A stretch of DNA of 64,000 nt, from assembly GCF_905397275.1 (NCBI RefSeq), contig NZ_CAJPUY010000008.1:186001-250000 (forward strand), written 5' to 3'. This document shows positions 56,341 through 64,000 of this stretch, piece after piece. Positions within the stretch are counted from its first letter, which is position 1. Each line of letters opens with the position of its first letter. Origin of the DNA: Cupriavidus yeoncheonensis (GTDB lineage: Bacteria > Pseudomonadota > Gammaproteobacteria > Burkholderiales > Burkholderiaceae). The notes beneath the pieces were generated by a model. The model saw nothing but the letters and a program-made list of their open reading frames with translations. It searched no databases and was not told where the DNA came from. Position numbers and translations under genes: made by a program.

Positions 56341-57447
56341 ATGAAGACGCCACTATTGATGTTGTCCGCCGCCTGCGGCGCGCTGTCCGGCGCGGCGCAG
56401 GCGAGTGTCACGCTGTACGGCGTGACCGACGCCAACATCGAGTACGTGAACCATCTCTCGCCGAAGCTGCCCACGCAGCCCGGCTTTCCCGGGCCGGGGG
56501 AAACACGCATGGGTCTGACTTCGGGCGGCCTGTCCGGATCGCGATGGGGCCTGCGTGGCACCGAGGACCTGGACGGCGGGCTGAAGGCGTTGTTCGTGCT
56601 GGAAAATGGCTTCGGCCTCGACGATGGCAAGGCCACCCAATCTGGACGCCTGTTTGGCCGCCAGGCGTTCGTCGGCCTGCAGAGCGACCGCGTCGGCCGA
56701 ATGACATTCGGACGCCAGTATACGGCGATCTTCGACGCGTTCTCCAACTTCTCACCGTCCGGCTATTCGACTCAATATGAACCGATTGCCGCACAGTTGG
56801 GCCTGGATTTCCGCTCGGACAATATGGCGAAGTACACCGGCACCTTCGGCGCATTGACGGCCATTGCCGACTGGTCGTTCGGAAACGGCGTGTTCGGCAA
56901 CGGCGAAACACCCGGCCAGTTCCGCCGCGACACCGGCTACGGCATGGGCCTGAACTACTTCTCCGGCGCCTTTGGTCTGGCGTTTGCGTTCAACCGTTAT
57001 GACCCCACCATCCCGACCAGTGGCGGCGTCGGCAACTTCCGCAAGGCCGGGGTGGCTGCCAGCTACAGCACGGGCCCGGTCAAGCTGATGGCCGGTTATC
57101 GCTGGGGCCTGAACAAAGGCGGCAACGGCGCCACCATCGTAAGGGACGACTATTACTGGGCCGGCATCAACTACCAGCCCACCGGTGCGCTGGGGCTGAC
57201 ACTCGGCTACTACTATGACGATGTCAAGGCACTTGGCGGCGCCAATGTGCCCAACCCCTGGCAAGTGAGCTTCATCGCCGACTACAACCTGTCAAAGCGT
57301 ACGGACATCTATCTGACCATGGCCTACGTCCGCAATGCAGGCATCAACTTCGATACTTCGGCGGTCAGCTTTGCCAACGGTTACTTTCTGGGGGCGGACC
57401 ACAGCACTATGACGGCGATCGCCGTTGGCATCCGGCACAAGTTCTGA
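56341..57447 (+). CDS. Outer-membrane porin (Gram-negative trimeric type)
   Basis: The 368-residue product has a signal peptide of about 21 residues (GAAQA-SVTLYGVTD). The barrel has the expected RLFGRQAFVGLQSDRVGRMTFGRQY segment in the constriction-loop region and a late ADYNLSKRTDIYLTMAYV block, ending in Phe. It follows the hydrolase gene by 117 bp, after an AGAGGAGA ribosome-binding site. It probably gives the hydrolase and Bug system access to external substrate. Confidence 0.94.
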   Translation: MKTPLLMLSAACGALSGAAQASVTLYGVTDANIEYVNHLSPKLPTQPGFPGPGETRMGLTSGGLSGSRWGLRGTEDLDGGLKALFVLENGFGLDDGKATQSGRLFGRQAFVGLQSDRVGRMTFGRQYTAIFDAFSNFSPSGYSTQYEPIAAQLGLDFRSDNMAKYTGTFGALTAIADWSFGNGVFGNGETPGQFRRDTGYGMGLNYFSGAFGLAFAFNRYDPTIPTSGGVGNFRKAGVAASYSTGPVKLMAGYRWGLNKGGNGATIVRDDYYWAGINYQPTGALGLTLGYYYDDVKALGGANVPNPWQVSFIADYNLSKRTDIYLTMAYVRNAGINFDTSAVSFANGYFLGADHSTMTAIAVGIRHKF

Positions 57448-57947
57448 CGGGAGCGGCCGCCCGACGCGTATCCGTGGGTGCGGCCAATTCTTCGTTGGCA
57501 AGGTGATGTCGCTGTGCACAGAATACATACCAATGTCTGAATTGAACGAAACATCGGTCTTTCAATGAAAGTGTTGTAAATGACTGAGTGGGGTCGCCTG
57601 CCGCCCTTCGCTCGCGACTGCAATGCGATTCCGGCCAAGAGCACTGCGTCGGCGTCTACGTGCTCGTTTGTGTGGACAGACAGGCGGAGGGGTGACCTGT
57701 GTGCGTGGACCTCGCAAAGGTTGCGAGCAGGTTAGATTGAAGATGTGAAGCGGGAAAAGTTTGCTTGGGTTCCCGCAAAATTGCGGTAAGCGGAGCCGCC
57801 CGACGTAGGATGCAACAGTTACGGATATGCCTTGTCAGCGTTGGCTTTGCGGATGCGGACATGCGCGCAATCCGAAACTAATAGGGTGACAAAATCCATA
57901 ACTGTTCGACCTCGCCAGCCTGATGATGGACACGATTCGCGACATCG
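57448..57947. other. Gene-poor convergent spacer
   Basis: About 500 bp between the porin stop and the stop of the TauE-like gene. The composition is less GC-rich than the flanks. No gene, tRNA or strong terminator was recognised. Confidence 0.4.
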
Positions 57948-58688
57948 CTACATCATCAGGCCCCGGCAGAGCACCGAGACGCCGCTGGCCGCCAGGAACA
58001 GCAGCAGTACCCGCCTCACCGCGTCGGCGGAGAAGCGCCTGCGCAATCGCGACCCGGCCGCCAGGCCGGCAAGGCTGAACGGCACCGCGAACGCCGCGCT
58101 GCGCAACAGGTCCGCCTGCTGCAGCAGTCCACTGCCGGCGAATGCCACCAGACGCATGCCCGCACTGACCAGGATCACGGCTGCGATCGTGGCGCGGAAC
58201 TCGTCGATGTGCGGCAGGCGCCTGGACAGGTACATGGTGTAGATCGGGCCGCCTGTCCCGAACAACGCGCTGAACACCCCGCCCACGATACCCGCCGGCG
58301 CCGACCATGCCGTGCCGGCCGCCTGCGCGCTGGCGGCCGGGCGAACCAGCGCGCGGCCCGTCATGCCGAGCACGAACACGCCAAGGCCGACCAGCAGCCA
58401 GCGCGACTCGACCCTGGCCAGCACGGTGGTGCCAAGCGCCACCCCGCCGACCATGAACGGCACCAGCCGCAGCAGCTCGGAGCGCGCAATGGAGGCGCGG
58501 TTGCGCAAGCCGACCATGGTGGTCGTGACAAGGTCCAGCAGCAGCAGCATGGGCACCACGAACTGCAGCGGAATGAACTGGACCAGCACGGGCACCGCCA
58601 CCATCGCCGCGCCAAAGCCGGTCAGCCCGAATACCGTGTAGGCGGCGGCAATGGTCGCCCCCAGGACCGCGTAGTGCTCGGTTCCCAT
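57948..58688 (-). CDS. TauE/SafE-family membrane permease
   Basis: The 246-residue protein has about eight membrane helices with the internal duplication typical of the family: GLTGFGAAMVAVPVL in the first half and GIVGGVFSALFGTGGPIYTMYL in the second. TauE/SafE proteins export sulfite, sulfoacetate or other organic anions; some import them. The ATG at 58688 is chosen because the first helix begins directly after it. It lies 32 bp after a Bug gene on the same strand. Confidence 0.9.
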   Translation of the reverse strand: MGTEHYAVLGATIAAAYTVFGLTGFGAAMVAVPVLVQFIPLQFVVPMLLLLDLVTTTMVGLRNRASIARSELLRLVPFMVGGVALGTTVLARVESRWLLVGLGVFVLGMTGRALVRPAASAQAAGTAWSAPAGIVGGVFSALFGTGGPIYTMYLSRRLPHIDEFRATIAAVILVSAGMRLVAFAGSGLLQQADLLRSAAFAVPFSLAGLAAGSRLRRRFSADAVRRVLLLFLAASGVSVLCRGLMM

Positions 58689-58720
58689 GCTGTCAGCCCG
58701 TTGTTCCCGTCGTCGCCACG

Positions 58721-59740
58721 CTATTGCACCTTGATGCCGACGCTGCGGGCCAGGGACTGGTATGTCGCGAAGCTTTCCGATACATAGCGGGCGGTCTCTT
58801 CGGGCGTCAGGATGCGCGGTATGCCCCCATACGTCGCGTTGGCCGAGATCCAGCGTGCGTCGCCCGACGCCACCTTCAGTATGCCGGCCCACTTCCTGAC
58901 GATGTCCGGCGACAGTTTCGGCGGTCCGTACAGCGCGCTCCAGCCGATCACCGCCTCAAGCTTCGGGAAGCCGGCCTCGCGCACGGTCGGCACGTCCGGA
59001 AGCTGCTTCAGCCGTTCCGGTGTGGTGGTCACCAGCGCGCGCAGCTTTCCGCCGGAGAGTTGCCCGCTCACGGAGCTGAGGTTGGGACAGCTGAAATCCA
59101 CTTCCTTCGACACCACGGCGAGCGCCGCCTCGCTGCCGCCCTTGTAATTCACGCTCACGGCATCGGCCGGCTTGAGGTTCAGGCTTTGCAGCAGCAATTG
59201 CGGCGCAAGGTTCAGCACGGTGGCCGGGCCCGATGCGCTGTAGTTCAGCTTGCCGGGATGCGCCTGGAGGTCGGCCGCGAGGTCCGCGATGGTCTTGTAC
59301 TTCGACTCCGGATGCACGACACAGACCACGGGATTCAGCTCGAGCAGTCCGATGAACGTGAAGTCGTTCCACTTGTACTGAAGCCCCGAATCCTGGATGG
59401 CGGGGAGCAGCACCTGCGAGCCGACCCTGGCCAGCAGCAGCGTGTAGCCGTCCGGCGCCGCGTCCTTCGCCACCTGCGAGCCAATCGCGCCGTTCGCGCC
59501 GGGCCGGTTCATCACCACCACCGGTTGCCCGAGCATGGCGGAGGCCGTGACGGACAGGTTGCGCGCGGACTGGTCCGCGTCGCCACCCGCGCTGAATGGC
59601 ACGACGATCGTGACCGGCCGGCTCGGGTACGTCGGCGCGGTCTGCGCGGTCTGCGCGGCGGCGGGCAGCACCGCGACAGCCATGGCCGTTGCCATGCCGA
59701 GCGTGGCAACCCGCGTGAGCCTGCAAAACATTCGCTCCAT
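58721..59740 (-). CDS. Bug (TctC-family) periplasmic binding protein
   Basis: The 339-residue secreted protein has a signal peptide of about 29 residues (VAVLPAAAQ), then PSRPVTIVVPFSAGGDADQ, VVMNRPGANG and AAPDGYTLLL. It is rather divergent in the second lobe. It lies between another Bug gene and the TauE-like permease gene. Pairing with the permease for organic-anion transport is a speculation supported only by the 32-bp spacing. Confidence 0.93.
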   Translation of the reverse strand: MERMFCRLTRVATLGMATAMAVAVLPAAAQTAQTAPTYPSRPVTIVVPFSAGGDADQSARNLSVTASAMLGQPVVVMNRPGANGAIGSQVAKDAAPDGYTLLLARVGSQVLLPAIQDSGLQYKWNDFTFIGLLELNPVVCVVHPESKYKTIADLAADLQAHPGKLNYSASGPATVLNLAPQLLLQSLNLKPADAVSVNYKGGSEAALAVVSKEVDFSCPNLSSVSGQLSGGKLRALVTTTPERLKQLPDVPTVREAGFPKLEAVIGWSALYGPPKLSPDIVRKWAGILKVASGDARWISANATYGGIPRILTPEETARYVSESFATYQSLARSVGIKVQ

Positions 59741-59872
59741 GACGCTTGTCTCCGTTTCCGGACGGCGGCGGCTCTGGCGCCACCTCCCAGCCGGCTGTGG
59801 GTACGCTCTTTATCGGGCACCCGGGACACCGGTGCACTTCAACGCCCCGTCAGGTGTCCCGCTATGGACCGG

Positions 59873-60967
59873 TTAGTTGGCGGAGATCTTCCGCCTTGCC
59901 ACCAGCACCTTCCAGCGGCCCGATTCCTGCGCGATTTCCTCGACCAGGCGGCCATTCGGCGAGAGCGTCTTCGTCATGCCCTGTGCGGCAAGGTAGCGCT
60001 GCATGCCTGGCTCCGATACGGCATGTTCGAGATCGGCATACATCTTTGCGGTCAGGTCCTTCGGGGTTCCCGCGGGCGCCATCAGCGCGAACCAGCCGTA
60101 GAAGCTGAATCCCGGCAGTCCGGCTTCCGCCACCGTCGGCACGTCAGGCAGCAGCGGCGAGCGCTCCTTGCCCGTTACGGCCAGCGCGCGCAGGCGGCCA
60201 CCCTTGAGCAGTGGCGAGATGCCATTGATGTTGCCTACCGTCATGTCGATCACGCCGGCCATCAGGTCTGCGTAGGCCGGGCCGTCGCCCTTGTACGGCA
60301 CGTGCACGACTTCCATGCCCGCGGCCTCGGCAAATGCCTCGCTGGCGATATGGACCTGGCTGCCGTTGCCCGCCGAGCCGAAGGTGAGCTTGCCGGGATT
60401 GGCCTTTGCGTAGCTGATGAGTTCCGCTACGGTCCTGGCAGGCACCTTGGTGTTGACCGTGACGACCATCGGGCCGCTGGCCACCTTGCTGATCATCTCG
60501 AAGCTCTGCGTGGAGTACGGCAGCCTCTGATAGATGTAGGGGTTCACCGTGAACATGCTGCCCGAGGCGAGCAGCAGCGTGTAGCCATCGGCGGCCGACT
60601 TGGCGACGACCTCCGCGCCGACGGCGCCACCGGCGCCGGGACGGTTGTCCACCACCACGGGCTGCTTCCATTGCTTGCCCAACTCCAGGGCCAGTGCGCG
60701 CGCAAGCAGATCGGTGGCACCGCCCGAAGAGAATGGCACCACCAGGCGGACCGGCTTGCCGGGCCACTCCTCGGCATGCGCGGGCGTCATGTACAACGGC
60801 GCGATCGCGAAGGCAAACATGGCCACCGCGGTCGAACCCGCGTAGCGCCTGGCGTCCGCGTCGCCACACAGCTCCTTCACGACGGGATTCGCCCGCACGC
60901 GGCACAGCCATTGCCGTGCCCGTCCCTGCCAGTGCCCGAGCGCCTTTCCAATGCCAAGTGGTGTCAT
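59873..60967 (-). CDS. Bug (TctC-family) binding protein with an extended N-terminus
   Basis: The 364-residue product carries the Bug features GKPVRLVVPFSSGGATD, VVDNRPGAGG and AADGYTLLLASG. Its signal sequence is unusual: about 42 mostly basic, polar residues precede the hydrophobic core (AVAMFAFAIAPLY) and the AHA cleavage site. The ATG is supported by AAGGAGA at the right spacing, so the long n-region is probably real. It may slow or redirect export. A gap of 213 bp separates it from the LysR gene upstream. Confidence 0.9.
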   Translation of the reverse strand: MTPLGIGKALGHWQGRARQWLCRVRANPVVKELCGDADARRYAGSTAVAMFAFAIAPLYMTPAHAEEWPGKPVRLVVPFSSGGATDLLARALALELGKQWKQPVVVDNRPGAGGAVGAEVVAKSAADGYTLLLASGSMFTVNPYIYQRLPYSTQSFEMISKVASGPMVVTVNTKVPARTVAELISYAKANPGKLTFGSAGNGSQVHIASEAFAEAAGMEVVHVPYKGDGPAYADLMAGVIDMTVGNINGISPLLKGGRLRALAVTGKERSPLLPDVPTVAEAGLPGFSFYGWFALMAPAGTPKDLTAKMYADLEHAVSEPGMQRYLAAQGMTKTLSPNGRLVEEIAQESGRWKVLVARRKISAN

Positions 60968-61180
60968 CGCTGTCTCCTTTGTGGTGCCGCTGTCTGCCGC
61001 GGCTATCGTGTGCAGGAATCCTGCCTTAATTGATGCTAATGACTGATTTCCTTTAATGGAAACGGAATATTGAAGTCAATATCACCAATGAAACTGGTTA
61101 ATAAAATTCAGATAAACACACCGCATCGCGCATTTAAATAAAATGCACGATCCCTGTCTTATTCCGTTCTTGTTCTTCGA

Positions 61181-62083
61181 CTATCCGCTTCGATGCAGCC
61201 CCAGGAACTGCGACATCGGCGCCGATATCGACCTTGCCGGATGCAACACGACCGACAACGGCCGCATCAGCCTTGGGAACCCGGTGCGCAACCGGACCAG
61301 CGCTCCCCGTTCAAGCATCGACTCCACCAGCAGCCGCGACAGGCAACTGATGCCCAGCCCCAGCGCTACCGCGTGCCGGATCGCTTCCGAGCTTCCCAGA
61401 ACCATGTGCGGGCACAACGGGCCCAGATGTGGCTGCAGCGCCTTCCTGACCGCATCGCGCGTGCCGGAGCCTTCTTCACGGAACAACCACCTGGCATCGC
61501 GCAGTTGCTCGTCCGGCACGGGACCGCCACTCTCCCGCTGCGCGAGGGCAAGCGCGTCGCTCGGGGACGCGACGATCACCAGTTCGTCATCGCGCCACGG
61601 AAGGCTGACGAGGTCGGTGCCAGCGTCCGGCCCCTCGATGATGCCGATATCGACCTGCGCTTCCGCGACCACGCGGATGACTTCCTGCGTATTGCAGATA
61701 TGCGTGTCGACGCGCCGGTCGGGGTACTGCTCCTGATAATCGGCAAGGATCCTCGGGATCAGGCAATTGCCGATGGTCGTGCTCGCCGCCACCTTGAGGT
61801 GGCACGGCGGACTGCCCCCTGAAAACTCGCGCTCGATCGACCTGGCGTCGCGCACCAGGCGCGTCGCGCGCTCCTGCAGCGCGCGGCCGGCGTCGTTGAG
61901 GACCAGCCGCTTGGACACGCGGTCGAACAGCGTGACGCCGAGCAGCTGCTCCAGTTCGTTCACCGAGGCACTGACGGCCGATTGCGACAGCGCGGCCTCT
62001 TCCCCGGCGGCCGCCGTGGATCCTGTCCTGGCCACCGCCGAGAACAGTTCGAGTTGCCGCAGGGAGAATCGCACCGTCGCCAT
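61181..62083 (-). CDS. LysR-family regulator (first of a tandem pair in this order)
   Basis: The 300-residue regulator has a helix-turn-helix (EEAALSQSAVSASVNELEQ) and an effector domain with CHLKVAASTTIGNCLIPRIL and FREEGSGTRDAV, a pattern of the CysB/CbbR-like branch. It starts 2 bp after the stop of another LysR gene, which strongly implies a shared transcript. The Bug gene downstream and the amidohydrolase gene upstream are possible targets. Confidence 0.9.
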   Translation of the reverse strand: MATVRFSLRQLELFSAVARTGSTAAAGEEAALSQSAVSASVNELEQLLGVTLFDRVSKRLVLNDAGRALQERATRLVRDARSIEREFSGGSPPCHLKVAASTTIGNCLIPRILADYQEQYPDRRVDTHICNTQEVIRVVAEAQVDIGIIEGPDAGTDLVSLPWRDDELVIVASPSDALALAQRESGGPVPDEQLRDARWLFREEGSGTRDAVRKALQPHLGPLCPHMVLGSSEAIRHAVALGLGISCLSRLLVESMLERGALVRLRTGFPRLMRPLSVVLHPARSISAPMSQFLGLHRSG

Positions 62084-62085
62084 CG

Positions 62086-63000
62086 CTAACGCTTGCGCAC
62101 CAGCCTGGGCCGGGTGTCGTCGGGCGCGCTGGCCGGCGCGGTGACGGCTGTCAGCGCATCGAGCAGCAGCCGCGACAGGTGGGCGCGCGGATTGTCGCGC
62201 GGCACCAGGATGCCGAGCCTGCGCATCAGCGGCGGCGCGCCGAACGGAATGGTGCGGATCGACGCGGGAAACTCGTTCTGCACGCCGCGCGCGGGGACCA
62301 CCGAGGAGCCGAGGCCGTTCGCGACCATGGCGATGACGCCCTCCAGCGTGTCGATCTCCATGGTCGACCGCACCGCAATCTGCCGGCGCACCATTTCCTC
62401 CTGCACCAGCAGGCCCACGCGCGCCGTGCGGTTGAAACGCACATAAGGCGTGGTCTCGAGCACCCCCTTGTCCGAGTCGCCGCGCGTCGTCACATGCGTG
62501 ATGACCACGAACTCTTCGTTGAAGAACGGCGTGAACTCCAGGTCCAGGCGCGGCACCTCGGGCTCGGTGACCACGGCGACATCGAGCTGGCGCCGCTGCA
62601 CGGCACGTTCAAGATCGTGGGTCAGTCCCGTGGTCAGGTGGATGTCGATGCGATGTCCCTGCTGCTGCAGCCGCTTCAGTGCGAGCGGAAGCAGCCCGGA
62701 GACGCACGTATGCACGGAGCCAAGCTTGAGCACACCACCTGCCGCTTCGCGCTTGAGCGCCGCGCTCATGCTTTCCCAGTGGGTCAGCAGGTCGCGCGCG
62801 CGGTGGGTGAAGGCGAGCCCGGCGTCCGTGAGGATCGGCGGCCTGCGGCTGCGGTCGAAGATGGTCATGCCCAGCTCTTCTTCCAGCGCGCGCATCTGCA
62901 TGCTCACGGCGGACAGCGACAGGCCGATCGCATTGCCCGCTTCGGCAAAGCTGCCGCGATCCGCGATGGCGACCAGGGTGTAGAGCGTCTTGACGTCCAT
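62086..63000 (-). CDS. LysR-family regulator (second of the tandem pair)
   Basis: The 304-residue regulator has the helix-turn-helix segment GSFAEAGNAIGLSLSAVSMQ and a normal effector domain with VVTEPEVPRLDLEFTPFF. It is only distantly related to its neighbour, so this is not a recent duplication. It lies 63 bp from the amidohydrolase gene stop on the same strand. Confidence 0.9.
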   Translation of the reverse strand: MDVKTLYTLVAIADRGSFAEAGNAIGLSLSAVSMQMRALEEELGMTIFDRSRRPPILTDAGLAFTHRARDLLTHWESMSAALKREAAGGVLKLGSVHTCVSGLLPLALKRLQQQGHRIDIHLTTGLTHDLERAVQRRQLDVAVVTEPEVPRLDLEFTPFFNEEFVVITHVTTRGDSDKGVLETTPYVRFNRTARVGLLVQEEMVRRQIAVRSTMEIDTLEGVIAMVANGLGSSVVPARGVQNEFPASIRTIPFGAPPLMRRLGILVPRDNPRAHLSRLLLDALTAVTAPASAPDDTRPRLVRKR

Positions 63001-63063
63001 ATTCGACTCGGTATCAGGGGGTTCGGTGCGCCGTCATTGTGCCGCATGGGCACGTGCAGCGCC

Positions 63064-63897
63064 CTACAGCCCCAGCAGGCGGCGTGCATTCCCGCCCATG
63101 ACCTTCTCCATGTTCTCCGCACGGATCGGCAGGGTCTCGAACCACTGCCTGTAGTCGCGCACCGGACAGAACGGGAACGAGCTTGCGTACAGCATCCGGT
63201 CGGCCAGGAAGGTATCGGCCGCTTTCACGTACTCCTCCCAGCCGGGCATCCTGGAGAAGTACATGTCCGGCGACAGGTACAGGTTCGGCCGGCGGAAGGC
63301 GATGTGGAGAATCTCCGTGACCCACGGCCAGCCGCCGTGTACCACCACGACCTTCAGCTTCGGGAAATCGGTGAGCACGCGGTCCGTGCGTATCGGGTCG
63401 GAGTAGCTCAGGTCGGGACCGGCGGTGCCGCCCACCATCAGGATCACCGGCACGTCCAGGTCTTCGCAATGCGCGTAGATCGGGTACAGGCGGCGGTCGT
63501 CGGCGTACATCGGGATCGGGTACGAACCGGGCTCGATGTTGATGGCCTTGAAGCCGCCGGCGACGGCATCCGAGATCGTTTTGCAGGCCGCGACGCGACT
63601 GGTCGGATCGATCGACGCCGCCCCGATGAACCGCCCCGGATAGTCGCGCACGATGCGCGCCACATCGTCATTCGAGACACTGCCCAGCGTGCCGGCAAGG
63701 CGCCCCACGACCACGCCCTTGTCGACGCCGGCAGCGTCCATCTCCTGCATCAGCAGGTCCATCGACTGCTGCTGCGCGGCCGGCGAGGGCTCGAAGCCCA
63801 CCGTGCGCGTGAAGCCGTCGCGGCGCTCGCCGGCCGAATACATCAGGGTGTTCAGGAAGCCGCCGAGTGGCGGCCGCAGTCGGAAATCGATGATCAT
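63064..63897 (-). CDS. Amidohydrolase-related protein lacking canonical metal ligands
   Basis: The 277-residue product has the overall fold pattern of the amidohydrolase-2/ACMSD group: an N-terminal MIID strand, GFKAINIEPGSYPIPMYADD, VVVVHGGWPWVTE (H188) and a C-terminal LYASSFPFCP block. The HxH metal pair expected after the first strand is R6-L-R8. The late Asp of the usual GSDYP-type motif is replaced by Ser. It may be metal-independent, use a different site, or be non-catalytic. It is likely part of the same transcript as the partial gene at the right edge. Confidence 0.82.
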   Translation of the reverse strand: MIIDFRLRPPLGGFLNTLMYSAGERRDGFTRTVGFEPSPAAQQQSMDLLMQEMDAAGVDKGVVVGRLAGTLGSVSNDDVARIVRDYPGRFIGAASIDPTSRVAACKTISDAVAGGFKAINIEPGSYPIPMYADDRRLYPIYAHCEDLDVPVILMVGGTAGPDLSYSDPIRTDRVLTDFPKLKVVVVHGGWPWVTEILHIAFRRPNLYLSPDMYFSRMPGWEEYVKAADTFLADRMLYASSFPFCPVRDYRQWFETLPIRAENMEKVMGGNARRLLGL

Positions 63898-63938
63898 GTC
63901 CGTTCCTTGCCGGTGCCTGTGTGTTGGGAGTGCGGGAG

Positions 63939-64000
63939 TTACATCACTTCGTTCTTGCGGTCGTCGGTCTCGCCGTAGCGATGCAGCGCGGGCGGCTTGA
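63939..64000 (-). CDS. C-terminal end of an unknown protein (cut by the window edge)
   Basis: The visible 19 residues end in LHRYGETDDRKNEVM before a TAA. It lies 41 bp upstream of the amidohydrolase gene on the same strand. Too short for a family assignment. Confidence 0.5.
   Translation of the reverse strand, partial: KPPALHRYGETDDRKNEVM

Noticed and set aside
1..64000. CRISPR arrays, tRNA or rRNA genes, insertion sequences, prophage genes
   Set aside because: No regularly spaced repeats, no recognisable tRNA or rRNA sequence and no transposase, integrase or phage structural proteins were found.

Overview
The window is GC-rich, densely packed and gammaless in character: genes for LysR-type regulators, orphan Bug (TctC-like) periplasmic binding proteins, Burkholderiales-type porins ending in Phe, AcnB, PPK1 and a fliLMNOPQR run all point to a free-living, motile betaproteobacterium of the order Burkholderiales. 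Cupriavidus or a close relative fits best, possibly its second large replicon. This placement is inferred from gene content only, with no phylogeny run.

Layout. (1) 1-9.3 kb: the 3' end of a LysR gene, a formate dehydrogenase (Pseudomonas type) with its own LysR regulator, a DUF2325 protein, a Na/Pi cotransporter with a PhoU-like tail, a very small YjfB-like protein, and acnB. (2) 9.7-16.2 kb: flagellar export and switch genes fliL-fliM-fliN-fliO-fliP-fliQ-fliR, the 3' tail of a lost porin gene, and a chemoreceptor. (3) 16.9-23.7 kb: a RidA-family protein, then a divergent LysR regulator and a complete 3-hydroxybenzoate/gentisate operon (gentisate dioxygenase, fumarylpyruvate hydrolase, maleylpyruvate isomerase, 3-hydroxybenzoate 6-hydroxylase, MFS importer). 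(4) 23.7-27.9 kb: a MacAB/DevBCA-like export operon with two different permeases. (5) 28.1-35.7 kb: an intradiol ring-cleavage dioxygenase, SDR, BKACE (DUF849) enzyme, MDR reductase, cupin, porin, Bug protein and LacI regulator. A sigma-70-like promoter overlaid by a tandem perfect LacI-type palindrome stands in front of this cluster. (6) 35.8-39.7 kb: MaoC hydratase and Bug protein divergent from a LysR regulator and a class III CoA-transferase. (7) 39.8-49.3 kb: small proteins, PPK1, DoxX, a fused indolepyruvate ferredoxin oxidoreductase with a divergent LysR gene, and a Crp/Fnr regulator. (8) 49.8-57.4 kb: LysR, acyl-CoA ligase, acyl-CoA dehydrogenase, Bug protein, serine hydrolase and porin. 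(9) 57.9-64 kb, all on the minus strand: TauE permease, two Bug proteins, two abutting LysR genes, a metal-ligand-poor amidohydrolase and the 3' end of another gene.

As a whole this is a catabolic accessory region interleaved with motility and central-metabolism genes. Each catabolic island tends to pair a regulator with an uptake element (porin, Bug protein or MFS importer) and a short enzyme set feeding aromatic or organic acids toward CoA esters and the TCA cycle. The most novel-looking unit is the LacI-controlled ring-cleavage/BKACE cluster. It could convert a ring-cleavage beta-keto acid directly into acetoacetate and a CoA ester without a PcaIJ-type CoA-transferase or PcaF-type thiolase. 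No tRNA, rRNA, CRISPR array, transposase or phage gene was seen.
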